In this document: positions 1 to 7,198 of the stretch, in pieces
How the letters are laid out: each line of letters starts with the position of its first letter
How positions within the stretch are numbered: position 1 is the stretch's first letter
Source of the DNA: an uncultured bacterium
Lineage (GTDB): Bacteria > Bacillota > Clostridia > Lachnospirales > Lachnospiraceae
Assembly (NCBI GenBank): GCA_905216215.1
Contig: CAJMSZ010000015.1
Location: 1 to 52,812, forward strand
Direction: 5' to 3'
DNA length: 52,812 nucleotides
Notes under the pieces: generated by a model
Databases searched by the model: none
Told to the model about the DNA's origin: nothing
What the model saw: the letters and a program-made list of their open reading frames with translations, nothing else
Position numbers and translations under genes: made by a program

Positions 1-37
1 CGACTGACCTTTCTTTTTTACCCAACAATATCTTTAA

Positions 38-502
38 TTAAGGGAAACGGGAAGAGCATGTCCTGACATTAATAATCTGGTTGTTTTAAGCGAATTATAT
101 CACATAACCCTAGATGATTTGGTAAAGGGTACGCAGGCAGCCGAAGAAGAGAAAACAGTAAACCTGCCTTCTCAAGAAAATTCTGAAACCAAAACAATTC
201 CTTTTCATTACGAACCATTCAGCATTATTGCTGTAACATTGCTGTCATGTATTGTTCCTCTGATAGGCCTGTTTCTTAATCTGGGTATCATTCTGTTCTG
301 TATTGTGAAAAAGCAGAAATTATCTGCATTAGTTTGGATGATTTTAATTGTTTGCCTAATCATCAATCTGGTAAATGCAGGTATTGTATTAAACGATGCT
401 TTCTTTAACTACGGAAGAGCAACCGTTCGAAAGGTTGCTCTTCTATTATTTAACCATTATTCTGTCTCAAACCCTATCATAAGCCCACCTTTTTCTGCAT
501 AA
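38..502 (+). pseudogene. Remnant of an Xre-family membrane-anchored regulator
   Basis: The frame is open from base 38. Its first residues (ETGRACPDINNL, then LSELYHITLDDLVKG) match the end of a Cro/C1-type helix-turn-helix domain, where WE-G-PDI-NL-LS-L-SLDDL-KG is typical. About 30 polar residues follow, then two hydrophobic segments (roughly bases 225-300 and 330-400), as in Xre regulators carrying a C-terminal membrane domain. A TAA at 35-37 closes the frame exactly where the conserved SKW/SRW should stand, and the bases before it do not restore the recognition helix. The DNA-binding half therefore seems lost through an insertion or frameshift. At the 3' end the frame runs through a terminator hairpin and 46 bases into the convergent degV, so the native stop is probably lost too. 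A TTG at 119 could start a shorter protein, but no good ribosome site supports it. The assignment to a broken gene is my inference. Confidence 0.55.
414..443. terminator. Terminator hairpin between convergent genes
   Basis: A perfect 11-bp stem (GAAGAGCAACC with GGTTGCTCTTC) closes an 8-nt loop. On the plus strand it is followed by a T-rich stretch. It lies 14 bases beyond the degV stop on the other strand, so it may serve both directions. Confidence 0.7.
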
Positions 503-1287
503 AAACTGCAAAGTCCTGTGGTCTCTCCGATTCTGATTTCCGCCTGTGGAAATTCTTTCTGTATTTCTGTTCTCATTTTCTCGGCCATTTTCAGATTCAG
601 GCAGTGAGCCAGAATGACTTTGCCTCCGGCATACCCGTAGTCCTTCATCTCCTTCAGGATTTCCACCAGTGCACCTTTCTCACCTCGGCATTTGGCATTC
701 ATCTGTAATTCTCCATCCTGCGCTTTCCCGATTGCACGGATGCCCAGAACCCCTGCTATCTTTGCTGCTGCCGGGCTGATTCTTCCATTATTTGCCAGAT
801 TTTTCATGGATTCCAGTGCAAATAACAGACAGGTGTGATTACTGTACTCCTGCAATTTCTTACACACCGTTTCAAATTCTGTTTCAGTCTCGCGAAGTCT
901 TTTGGCCTCATCAATCAGCAAGTGCATCTCCGGTCCTGCTGATAAGGAATCCAGTACAAATACCTTTCTCTCCGGAAAAGCTTCTTCATACTCTTCCCCG
1001 GCAAGCCTGGCCGCGTTATAGCTTCCTGACAGCTTACCGGTAATCGTAATACAGATAATCCATTTTTCTTCACCAAATGCCTCCAGCCAGTCGCCGTGAC
1101 TTGGACAGGCCGTTCCGCTTCGTCCCTTATAAGCCCGCAATTCTTCTACCATCTGGCAGACATCCAGATCCGGAGTGTCTGCATATTCCTTCTTATCCGT
1201 TACAACCTTCAGCGGAACGGATACATAATCCTCTTGTGGGATTCCATATACATTGGATGCGGAATCCGAAACGATTTTTATTTTCAT
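457..1287 (-). CDS. degV: DegV family fatty-acid-binding protein
   Basis: 276 residues with the DegV/EDD fold signature. The N-terminus KIKIVSDSASN and the GTACPS segment fit the two halves of the fatty-acid pocket, and the later AGVLGIRAIGK and ISPAAAKIAG motifs are typical of the family. DegV (FakB-type) proteins hold a fatty acid that the kinase FakA phosphorylates for membrane lipid synthesis; no fakA is in the window. I chose the second ATG at 1287 because a TGAGGA site sits eight bases before it. The upstream ATG at 1302 has no ribosome site. The gene is transcribed from a near-consensus promoter and diverges from the DUF1836 gene. The ligand and any link to that regulator are not visible in the sequence. 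Confidence 0.9.
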   Translation of the reverse strand: MKIKIVSDSASNVYGIPQEDYVSVPLKVVTDKKEYADTPDLDVCQMVEELRAYKGRSGTACPSHGDWLEAFGEEKWIICITITGKLSGSYNAARLAGEEYEEAFPERKVFVLDSLSAGPEMHLLIDEAKRLRETETEFETVCKKLQEYSNHTCLLFALESMKNLANNGRISPAAAKIAGVLGIRAIGKAQDGELQMNAKCRGEKGALVEILKEMKDYGYAGGKVILAHCLNLKMAEKMRTEIQKEFPQAEIRIGETTGLCSFYAEKGGLMIGFETE

Positions 1288-1346
1288 TCGTATTGTCCTC
1301 ATTGCTTTTTAAACTATTTCATCGGTTTTTTAAAAACCTATGATAT

Positions 1347-1367
1347 TGATATATTAACAATATATCA
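1347..1367. promoter_or_regulatory. Palindromic operator candidate at the degV promoter
   Basis: TGATATA and TATATCA form a perfect 7-bp inverted repeat around seven bases. A second nested pair (ATGATAT at 1340-1346, ATATCAT at 1362-1368) extends the symmetry. The site covers the -10 and part of the spacer of the degV promoter, where a bound repressor would block RNA polymerase. A further short palindrome, GGTTTTT and AAAAACC, lies at about 1324-1338 in the degV leader. The DNA is AT-rich, so chance symmetry cannot be excluded. Confidence 0.4.
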
Positions 1368-1379
1368 TCTTTATGTCAA
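1351..1379 (-). promoter_or_regulatory. Promoter of degV
   Basis: On the minus strand TTGACA (1374-1379) is followed after 17 bases by TAATAT (1351-1356), a near-consensus vegetative promoter about 65 bases before the chosen degV start. Its spacer and -10 overlap a palindrome. Confidence 0.7.
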
Positions 1380-1399
1380 GCAAGGAAAGAAAAATCTCA

Positions 1400-1428
1400 T
1401 TGACGAACGATTTGATTCCTCTTACAAT
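1400..1428 (+). promoter_or_regulatory. Promoter of the DUF1836 gene, implying a leaderless mRNA
   Basis: TTGACG (1400-1405), a 17-base spacer and TACAAT (1423-1428) make a good vegetative promoter. With the -10 ending at 1428 the predicted first transcribed base is 1435, which is the A of the ATG. No Shine-Dalgarno site lies before this ATG, in line with leaderless translation. Confidence 0.55.
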
Positions 1429-1434
1429 AAGAAT

Positions 1435-1968
1435 ATGAGCAAACGAAATATCACACCAACTACTACAATTGAACAATTTAAGCTTCCAAGATATGAGGAG
1501 CTTCCGAATACAGGTCTTTATCTGGAACAGACTGCACTTTATGTCAATCAGTTGCTTGCACCTCTTTGCTGCCCTGCCCTTACTCCGTCCATGATCAGCA
1601 ATTATGTGAAAAAGAAGCTCATTGCCAATCCGGTACGGAAGCAATATCAGGCGGAACAGATCGCCCATTTGATTGTCATAGCCATTCTGAAAAAAGCGCT
1701 TCCCATGGAACACATCCATAAGTTTTTTTCTTTACAGCGCGTTGTGTATACAGATTCCGTCGCCTATGATTATTTCTGTGCGGATCTGGAAAATGTGTTG
1801 CGCTTCGTCTATGGCTATCAACAAGCCATCGAGGAGATTGGTGCCACCTCAAGGAAGGAAAAAATGATGCTGCACAAAACTATTGTTGCGGTGGCCCATC
1901 TGATTTATCTGGACGATTGTTTCCGTCACCTTGAGGCATCTCGCCCGGAGGATTCATTTTCGAATTAG
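1435..1968 (+). CDS. DUF1836 protein, MerR-like putative regulator
   Basis: 177 residues matching the DUF1836 family of Firmicutes. Near residue 60 the sequence LTPSMISNYVKKKLI followed by KQYQAEQIAHLIVI looks like a MerR-type winged-helix reading head: the recognition helix, then the conserved Y/R-x-Q-x-A-x-L-I-x-I stretch. The rest is helical (the segment around MEHIHKFFSLQ). Members are usually annotated as regulators and often sit near degV, as here. ATG 1435 is preferred over the longer open frame upstream, which is antisense to degV. The final residues (ASRPEDSFSN) look unlike the family and run into decayed DNA, so the original C-terminus may have been replaced. The target is unknown; the palindrome at the degV promoter is one candidate. 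Confidence 0.75.
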   Translation: MSKRNITPTTTIEQFKLPRYEELPNTGLYLEQTALYVNQLLAPLCCPALTPSMISNYVKKKLIANPVRKQYQAEQIAHLIVIAILKKALPMEHIHKFFSLQRVVYTDSVAYDYFCADLENVLRFVYGYQQAIEEIGATSRKEKMMLHKTIVAVAHLIYLDDCFRHLEASRPEDSFSN

Positions 1969-2304
1969 AGCTGCTATCCGAATCTGATGAAGCATCTGCA
2001 TTCGGATTGCCCTCCATAAACGGAGCACTTTCGCCCTCTAGTCTGCCCTCTCCGTCCGGGCCTCCCATACCACCCTGTCCGTTATTCATGCTTCCCATCC
2101 CCATCGAAACGTACCACGAAGAAATTCGAAGACAAGAATGCATCGTAATCATTTTTTCCTTCCATCCCAAACCGCTTCAGTGGTCTGTTCTGATTCTCCG
2201 GACCTGGTTTCTGCTCCAGATTCTCCGCATCTCCTTCGTAATTGGATAAGATTTTTATCTTCCTATATTCAGCATATAAACGCAAGATTTTCTGATACAG
2301 AAAG
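1969..2304 (-). pseudogene. Decayed minus-strand coding remnant, origin uncertain
   Basis: No intact gene covers this stretch. Two overlapping minus-strand frames look like fragments of one protein separated by a frameshift near 2100-2170. The first is a charged segment (SNYEGDAENLEQ and onward). The second is a low-complexity tail rich in Gly, Met, Asn, Asp and Ser (SMNNGQGGMGGPDGEG). Such tails occur in CotH-type spore-coat kinases, but no catalytic motif remains and the family cannot be assigned. The tail frame continues antisense into the 3' end of the DUF1836 gene, suggesting a recombination junction near 1945. Confidence 0.25.
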
Positions 2305-2336
2305 AAAAATCCCGGCCACACACGACCAGGATTTTT
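2305..2336 (-). terminator. Terminator of the hydrogenase unit
   Basis: Minus-strand hairpin 14 bases beyond the hydA stop. AAAAATCC-T-GG pairs with CC-G-GGATTTTT around a short loop, and the 3' arm ends in a T run. Confidence 0.75.
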
Positions 2337-2350
2337 CTATCTTTATTCTT

Positions 2351-4045
2351 TTATTCTTCTGTATGTACATGAAGCCATTCGTGTGATTTGTGTGAAAGTG
2401 GTTTTTCAAAATATTCTTCGTACGCTTTCAGCACATCCGGGTTCTCATGAGAGAATCGAAGCTGAGAATCTTTGTCAATGCCATACAATATGGCTGTTCT
2501 TTCTTCTACCATCTTCACTCCATCATGAATCGGCTGTCCACCACCATTAACACATCCACCTGGACATGCCATAACTTCTACAAAATCATACTGTACTTCT
2601 TTCGCAAGAATTGCATTCAGAAGCTTGCGGGCATTGCCAAGGCCACTGGTTACCGCAACTCTTACCGGAGTTCCAGCCACATCAAAGGTAGCTTCTCTCC
2701 ATGCCTTTGGTCCGCGAACCTCTTTGAATGCATCTGGCTCTGGATTCTGCTTTGTTACAAGATAGTAAGCACTTCGAAGTGCTGCTTCCATAACACCACC
2801 TGTTACACCAAAAATAACTCCGGCACCGGTTCCTTCTCCAAGTGGTGAATCAAATTCTTCTTCCTCAAGCTTGCTCACATCAATCAGACTGGCACGGAAT
2901 AATCTTTCTAATTCTCTGTTGGTAAGAACCACATCTACATGATTCTGTCCGTCCCAGGTACATTCATTCTTCTTAGCCACGCACGGCATCAGAGATACAC
3001 AGAAAATTCTGTCCGGGTCTACCCCGATTTTTTCAGCGAAGTATGATTTTGTTACCGCGCCAAACATCTGCTGTGGTGATTTTGCTGTAGAAAGTCTTGG
3101 AAATAGCTCTGGGAATTCACTCTTCACAAAACGTACCCATCCCGGACAGCAGGAGGTAAACATTGGAAGTCCGGATTCTTTGATTTCCGGAAGTCTTTCT
3201 AAGAACTCGCTTCCTTCTTCCATAATGGTAAGGTCTGCTGAAAATACGGTATCAAACACATAGTTGAATCCCATTTTTCTAAGGCCACCCGCAATTCTCT
3301 TTGCTGTGGCAAATTCTTTCGAAAGTCCAAGTCCTTCGCCCCATGCTGCACGGATTGCAGGTGCCATCTGTACAACCGTAATCGTATCCGGATCTTCCAG
3401 TGCTTCAAACACTCTGTCCACATCATCACGGGCACGAAGTGCGCCTACCGGACAATTCGTCACACACTGGCCGCAAAGAGAACAGTTCACATCGCTGATT
3501 TTCTGATTTCCTCTTACACCAACTGTTGTTCTGGAACCGGTATTGTGCACATCCCACACATGCAATTGCTGTACATGGTCACAGACCTGAACACAACGCA
3601 TACATTTGATACATTTCTCTGCATCACGAATCAATGGGAAGTTCTGATCCCACTCTCTCTTTTCCGGTTCTTCCTTAAATGGAATCTCCGTAATATTCAA
3701 ATCATTGGCAACAGTCTGTAACGTACAGTTTCCACTTCTCACACAGCTTGCACACTTAAATTCATGCTGAGATAAAATAAGCTGTACATTTGTTTTACGT
3801 GCCAGTCTTGCCTTCTTACTATTGGTATGAACCACCATGCCTTCCTGTACCTTTGTATTGCAGGCAGGAACGCAGCGTTCCACCCCTTCTACTTCTACAA
3901 CACAGACACGACAGGCGCCAATTTCGTTGATATCTTTCAAATAACACAGAGTAGGAATGTTGATTCCAGCCTGTTTTGCAGCTTCAAGAATTGTTGTACC
4001 TTCCTGAACGGAAAGTGCAATATTATTAATGTTCAAATTTACCAT
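2351..4045 (-). CDS. hydA: [FeFe] hydrogenase, group A catalytic subunit
   Basis: 564 residues with the full order of a CpI-type hydrogenase: N-terminal [2Fe-2S] ferredoxin domain (Cys34, 45, 48, 62), His-Cys3 cluster (His94, Cys98, 101, 107), two [4Fe-4S] clusters (Cys145/148/151/155 and 188/191/194/198), then the H-cluster domain. All three signatures are intact: TSCCPGW at 297-303, MPCVAKKNE at 353-361 and MACPGGCVNGGGQP from 492. The cysteines expected for proton transfer (Cys299) and cluster binding (300, 355, 494, 498) are present. The enzyme is cytoplasmic and interconverts H+ and H2. Its ATG overlaps the end of the flavoprotein gene by seven bases, implying translational coupling and a complex of the two. 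It lacks the soluble HydB/HydC (NuoF/NuoE) partners of the trimeric bifurcating enzymes. Maturases HydE, HydF and HydG are not in the window. Confidence 0.97.
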   Translation of the reverse strand: MVNLNINNIALSVQEGTTILEAAKQAGINIPTLCYLKDINEIGACRVCVVEVEGVERCVPACNTKVQEGMVVHTNSKKARLARKTNVQLILSQHEFKCASCVRSGNCTLQTVANDLNITEIPFKEEPEKREWDQNFPLIRDAEKCIKCMRCVQVCDHVQQLHVWDVHNTGSRTTVGVRGNQKISDVNCSLCGQCVTNCPVGALRARDDVDRVFEALEDPDTITVVQMAPAIRAAWGEGLGLSKEFATAKRIAGGLRKMGFNYVFDTVFSADLTIMEEGSEFLERLPEIKESGLPMFTSCCPGWVRFVKSEFPELFPRLSTAKSPQQMFGAVTKSYFAEKIGVDPDRIFCVSLMPCVAKKNECTWDGQNHVDVVLTNRELERLFRASLIDVSKLEEEEFDSPLGEGTGAGVIFGVTGGVMEAALRSAYYLVTKQNPEPDAFKEVRGPKAWREATFDVAGTPVRVAVTSGLGNARKLLNAILAKEVQYDFVEVMACPGGCVNGGGQPIHDGVKMVEERTAILYGIDKDSQLRFSHENPDVLKAYEEYFEKPLSHKSHEWLHVHTEE

Positions 4046-5871
4046 TTATCTACTCTGCCTCCTCTCAATGAACCAAAACCAGTCTTATCACATCTTAAGC
4101 AACGTCCGGCCTCCTGACAGGCCTCTTCGCAGCTAAAGCAAAATTCGATTGGTTCCAAATCATGTTTTCTGTCGGAAGCATCTCTTTCTGCAACTTCCAC
4201 ACGACCACATGGTGTCTTGTCTTCATATCCACAATCAGGAATCTCCACATCGCAGGAAATTTCATGATGATATCCCAAATACTCATCAATGTTCGCTGCC
4301 GCAACTTTACCTGCAGCAATGGCTTTGATAACAGTAGCCGGACCGGATACACAGTCTCCACCGGAAAATACTCCTTCCATGCCTGGAATCGCACAAGCGG
4401 TATCTGCCATAAGCTGTCCCCATTTAACCGGGATTCCTACTTTTTCGAAGTAATCGCTTTCAATATCTTGACCGATAGCAACCTGAATCATCTCGCAAGG
4501 AATGAACTGCATTTCTTTCTTTGCATTCTTTGGAGCCGGTCTTCCACGTTTTACCACACTAATCATCTGCGGCTGTACCCAGAGACCTTTCACTTTACCA
4601 TTCTCATCCTTTTCAATTTTTACAGGTGAAATCAGTTCCATTACGTCGCAGCCTTCTGCTTCTGCGCCTTCCACTTCTTCCTTCAGAGCAGTCATATCTG
4701 ATTTACGTCTACGATACACAATACTTACGCTTTCTGCCCCGAATCTGACAGAGGAACGTGCACAGTCCATGGCTACATTACCGCCACCGATAACGATGAC
4801 ACGTTTTCCGGTATAATCCGGAATTTCATCGTCACCAACAGCCCGCAGCATATCTACGGCTGAGATCACACCCTCTGCATCTTCCCCTTCAATGCCAAGC
4901 TTCTTATCTGTATGTGCACCGATTGCGATAAATACTGCATCAAATTTTTCTCTCATCTCATCAAGGGTAATGTCTTTCCCAATGCTCACTTCTTTATGTA
5001 CTTCAATTCCCGTTGAAAGGATAGAATCAATCTCTTCATCAAGAAGTGCATTCGGAAGACGATAATTCGGAATACCATATCGGAGCATACCACCAAGATG
5101 TTTTCTCTGCTCGTATACCGTTACTTTATGTCCCATGAGGGAAAGATAATAAGCAGCCGTAAGCCCCGCCGGACCACCACCTACAATTCCCACTGTCTTT
5201 CCTGTAGATGGTCCGCACTCCGGAACCGGAACATTCTTTGTATTATCCACAGCCATCTTCTTCAGCCCCCGGATATTAACCGGAGCATCAATCATATTTC
5301 TCTTACAGTGATGTTCACATGGATGTTCACAAATATATGCACAGGTAGATGGCATAGGGTTGTCTTTTCGGATCAGACGGATAGCATCTTCATAACGTCC
5401 TGCTCCCACAAGGGCGATATATCCAGGAATGTCAACATGTGCAGGACATAAACGGACACATGCCACGGGATCATTACTGTTGCATGAACAGACTCCCCTT
5501 TCCAAATGGGATTTAAAATCGTCCATACATCCTTCTAAACATTTTAAAGCAAGTTTTGCAGCTTCGTATCCAATGGCGCAATCTGCGGACGCATAAATAC
5601 TTTCTGCCGTAGTTTTGATAACACTAAGAGTTTCTTCTGTAGCCTTGTTATTTAATACATCATCAAATAACTCTGCAAGTTTGTTCAGACCCACACGGCA
5701 CGGAATACATTTTCCACATGACTGTGCAAGACACATTTTGATAAAGGAACTCGTCACATCCACCGGACAAAGACCTGGAGGCGCTGCCACAATACGGCGT
5801 TCCAAATCCTTATACATAGAGTCCATTGTAGACTCTGCCCGGTCCTTCGTTGAAATTGTTAATCTGCTCAC
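4039..5871 (-). CDS. GltD-like NAD(P)H flavoprotein with NuoF-type Fe-S domain, hydrogenase partner
   Basis: 610 residues. The N-terminal ~125 residues resemble the NuoF C-terminal iron-sulfur domain (SCGKCIPCR with Cys52, 55, 58 and Cys98). Next come a Cys-rich GltD-type double-cluster domain (about 128-195), an FAD Rossmann fold (GIVGGGPAGL, 228-237) and a second nucleotide fold (VIVIGGGNVAMDCARS, 358-373) with RRR downstream, as in NADP-preferring relatives. A C-terminal cysteine cluster (Cys578, 581, 585, 591, 594) adds one more Fe-S site. It probably moves electrons between NAD(P)H and the hydrogenase. The start is GTG at 5871 with AGGAGG eight bases before it, and that site begins in the stop codon of the ABC ATPase gene. 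Glutamate-synthase-linked [FeFe] hydrogenases are a recognised but poorly understood group. Bifurcation is possible but not shown by sequence. Confidence 0.85.
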   Translation of the reverse strand: MSRLTISTKDRAESTMDSMYKDLERRIVAAPPGLCPVDVTSSFIKMCLAQSCGKCIPCRVGLNKLAELFDDVLNNKATEETLSVIKTTAESIYASADCAIGYEAAKLALKCLEGCMDDFKSHLERGVCSCNSNDPVACVRLCPAHVDIPGYIALVGAGRYEDAIRLIRKDNPMPSTCAYICEHPCEHHCKRNMIDAPVNIRGLKKMAVDNTKNVPVPECGPSTGKTVGIVGGGPAGLTAAYYLSLMGHKVTVYEQRKHLGGMLRYGIPNYRLPNALLDEEIDSILSTGIEVHKEVSIGKDITLDEMREKFDAVFIAIGAHTDKKLGIEGEDAEGVISAVDMLRAVGDDEIPDYTGKRVIVIGGGNVAMDCARSSVRFGAESVSIVYRRRKSDMTALKEEVEGAEAEGCDVMELISPVKIEKDENGKVKGLWVQPQMISVVKRGRPAPKNAKKEMQFIPCEMIQVAIGQDIESDYFEKVGIPVKWGQLMADTACAIPGMEGVFSGGDCVSGPATVIKAIAAGKVAAANIDEYLGYHHEISCDVEIPDCGYEDKTPCGRVEVAERDASDRKHDLEPIEFCFSCEEACQEAGRCLRCDKTGFGSLRGGRVDKW

Positions 5872-5883
5872 TCAATGTACCTC

Positions 5884-6444
5884 CTATAAAATTTTGAAAT
5901 GAGTTGCTCCCAGTTGTTCTGCTTCACTTATATCGTGAGTCACAACGAACATGGTTCTATCTTTTTTCTTCTCCAGAGTATACTCGATGACCCTTTTCTT
6001 TAATTCTTCATCCAACCCTTTAAACGGCTCATCCATAAATATAACTTCAGAAGAAGTTAAAAGTGCTCTTAAGATGGAGACCCTACGTTTCATGCCCCCG
6101 CTGAATTCTCTGATTTTCTGCGAAAATTCTTTTTCTCCAAGTAGAATGCTACATTCTTTTTTTAATTCATTTGCCGGCAAATCACTTACCAGCCTTAAGT
6201 TTTCCTCCACTGTGAAATTCTCCAGTAACCTGTCTTCCTGAAACACACAGGCTTTTTTATCCGGCATTCCCAGAATTTCTCCTGAATCCGGGATTACAAG
6301 TCCCATCATAATATTCAGAAGAGTAGTCTTTCCCTTCCCAGATGCCCCCGTAATCACCATAATACTCCCGGGTTCTATCTGAAAAGAAACCTTATCAAGT
6401 ACTTTTTTATCATAACTTTTCGATATACCTCTTAACTCAACCAT
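5884..6444 (-). CDS. ABC transporter ATP-binding protein, NitT/TauT type
   Basis: 186 residues, a minimal nucleotide-binding domain, shorter than the usual ~250. Walker A (GASGKGKTT), Q-loop (FQEDR), signature (FSGGMKRR), Walker B (VIFMDEP) and the switch His (VVTHD) are all present, so it should be active. It lacks the C-terminal tail found in many TauB/SsuB proteins. It overlaps the permease gene by eight bases and is followed after 12 bases by the flavoprotein gene, so importer and hydrogenase genes form one unit. Confidence 0.85.
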   Translation of the reverse strand: MVELRGISKSYDKKVLDKVSFQIEPGSIMVITGASGKGKTTLLNIMMGLVIPDSGEILGMPDKKACVFQEDRLLENFTVEENLRLVSDLPANELKKECSILLGEKEFSQKIREFSGGMKRRVSILRALLTSSEVIFMDEPFKGLDEELKKRVIEYTLEKKKDRTMFVVTHDISEAEQLGATHFKIL

Positions 6445-7198
6445 GATACATTTTTCTCCCCATCCACTGAAAGACCCAAATCATTATTTTTTCAAGAGTC
6501 CAGCACAGGAAAACAGCCAATATTGTCCACGCAAACAAATCTGCAATATCAAAATACAACTTTGCCTTGTAAATAGCCTCCCCTACAGAATGCTCCGGCA
6601 CTCCGATTAATTCTGCCGCAATGGCAGAACGAATCCCCATACCCACTGTCAGTTTTAAAATTGCCGGAAATTCTTCCATAATCTGTGGCACATAGATATA
6701 CTTCCACTTTTTCCTGTTTTTCACCTGAAATACTTGACATACTTCAAGCAGCCTATAATCAACTCTCCTGAGTGCTGCCAATACATGAAAATAAATCAAC
6801 GGAAATACTACAAACCAGGTAATAAATCCCGAAACATTCTTTGCGGAAAACCATGCCAGCGCAATTACTATAAAGGACGCAACAGGAATGGACTTCATAA
6901 GCATCATCATAGGTTTTATAAGTTCCTCAAATATTGCACAGTTATAAGAAATACTTGCAAATACCATGCCTAATATAATTGCTGCAAAATATCCAGTGAC
7001 AATTCTTCCGGAAGTATTTCCAAGTATTTTCCATGTTTCAACCTGTGCGAGCCTCATCCACAGCGCCTTCACTGTGTCCAGAGGAGACGCCAGAAACAAA
7101 GGCTGATCAATGATTTTGTAAAGTACCTGCCATGCAAAAAGCCAGAACAATCCTATCAAAAGATAACGTATCTTACTTTGCCTGATAGTAGAAATCAT
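6437..7198 (-). CDS. ABC transporter permease, NitT/TauT type
   Basis: 253 residues with about six hydrophobic segments and the binding-protein-dependent permease loop (AELIGVPEHSVGEAIYKAK), which contacts the ATPase. The family imports sulfonates, nitrate, thiamine precursors or other small anions and aromatics; the substrate cannot be read from the permease. The ATG at 7198 lies 26 bases inside the 3' end of the lipoprotein gene in another frame, and a GGAGGAGC site precedes it by about a dozen bases. All three importer genes are therefore translated from one message. Confidence 0.85.
   Translation of the reverse strand: MISTIRQSKIRYLLIGLFWLFAWQVLYKIIDQPLFLASPLDTVKALWMRLAQVETWKILGNTSGRIVTGYFAAIILGMVFASISYNCAIFEELIKPMMMLMKSIPVASFIVIALAWFSAKNVSGFITWFVVFPLIYFHVLAALRRVDYRLLEVCQVFQVKNRKKWKYIYVPQIMEEFPAILKLTVGMGIRSAIAAELIGVPEHSVGEAIYKAKLYFDIADLFAWTILAVFLCWTLEKIMIWVFQWMGRKMYHG

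Noticed and set aside
1096..1434. Longer DUF1836 protein starting inside degV
   Set aside because: The extra frame is antisense to degV codons; the promoter and family start support ATG 1435.
2351..4045. Sensory (group C or D) or non-canonical hydrogenase
   Set aside because: All H-cluster signatures, including the proton-transfer cysteine, and the full set of accessory clusters are present.
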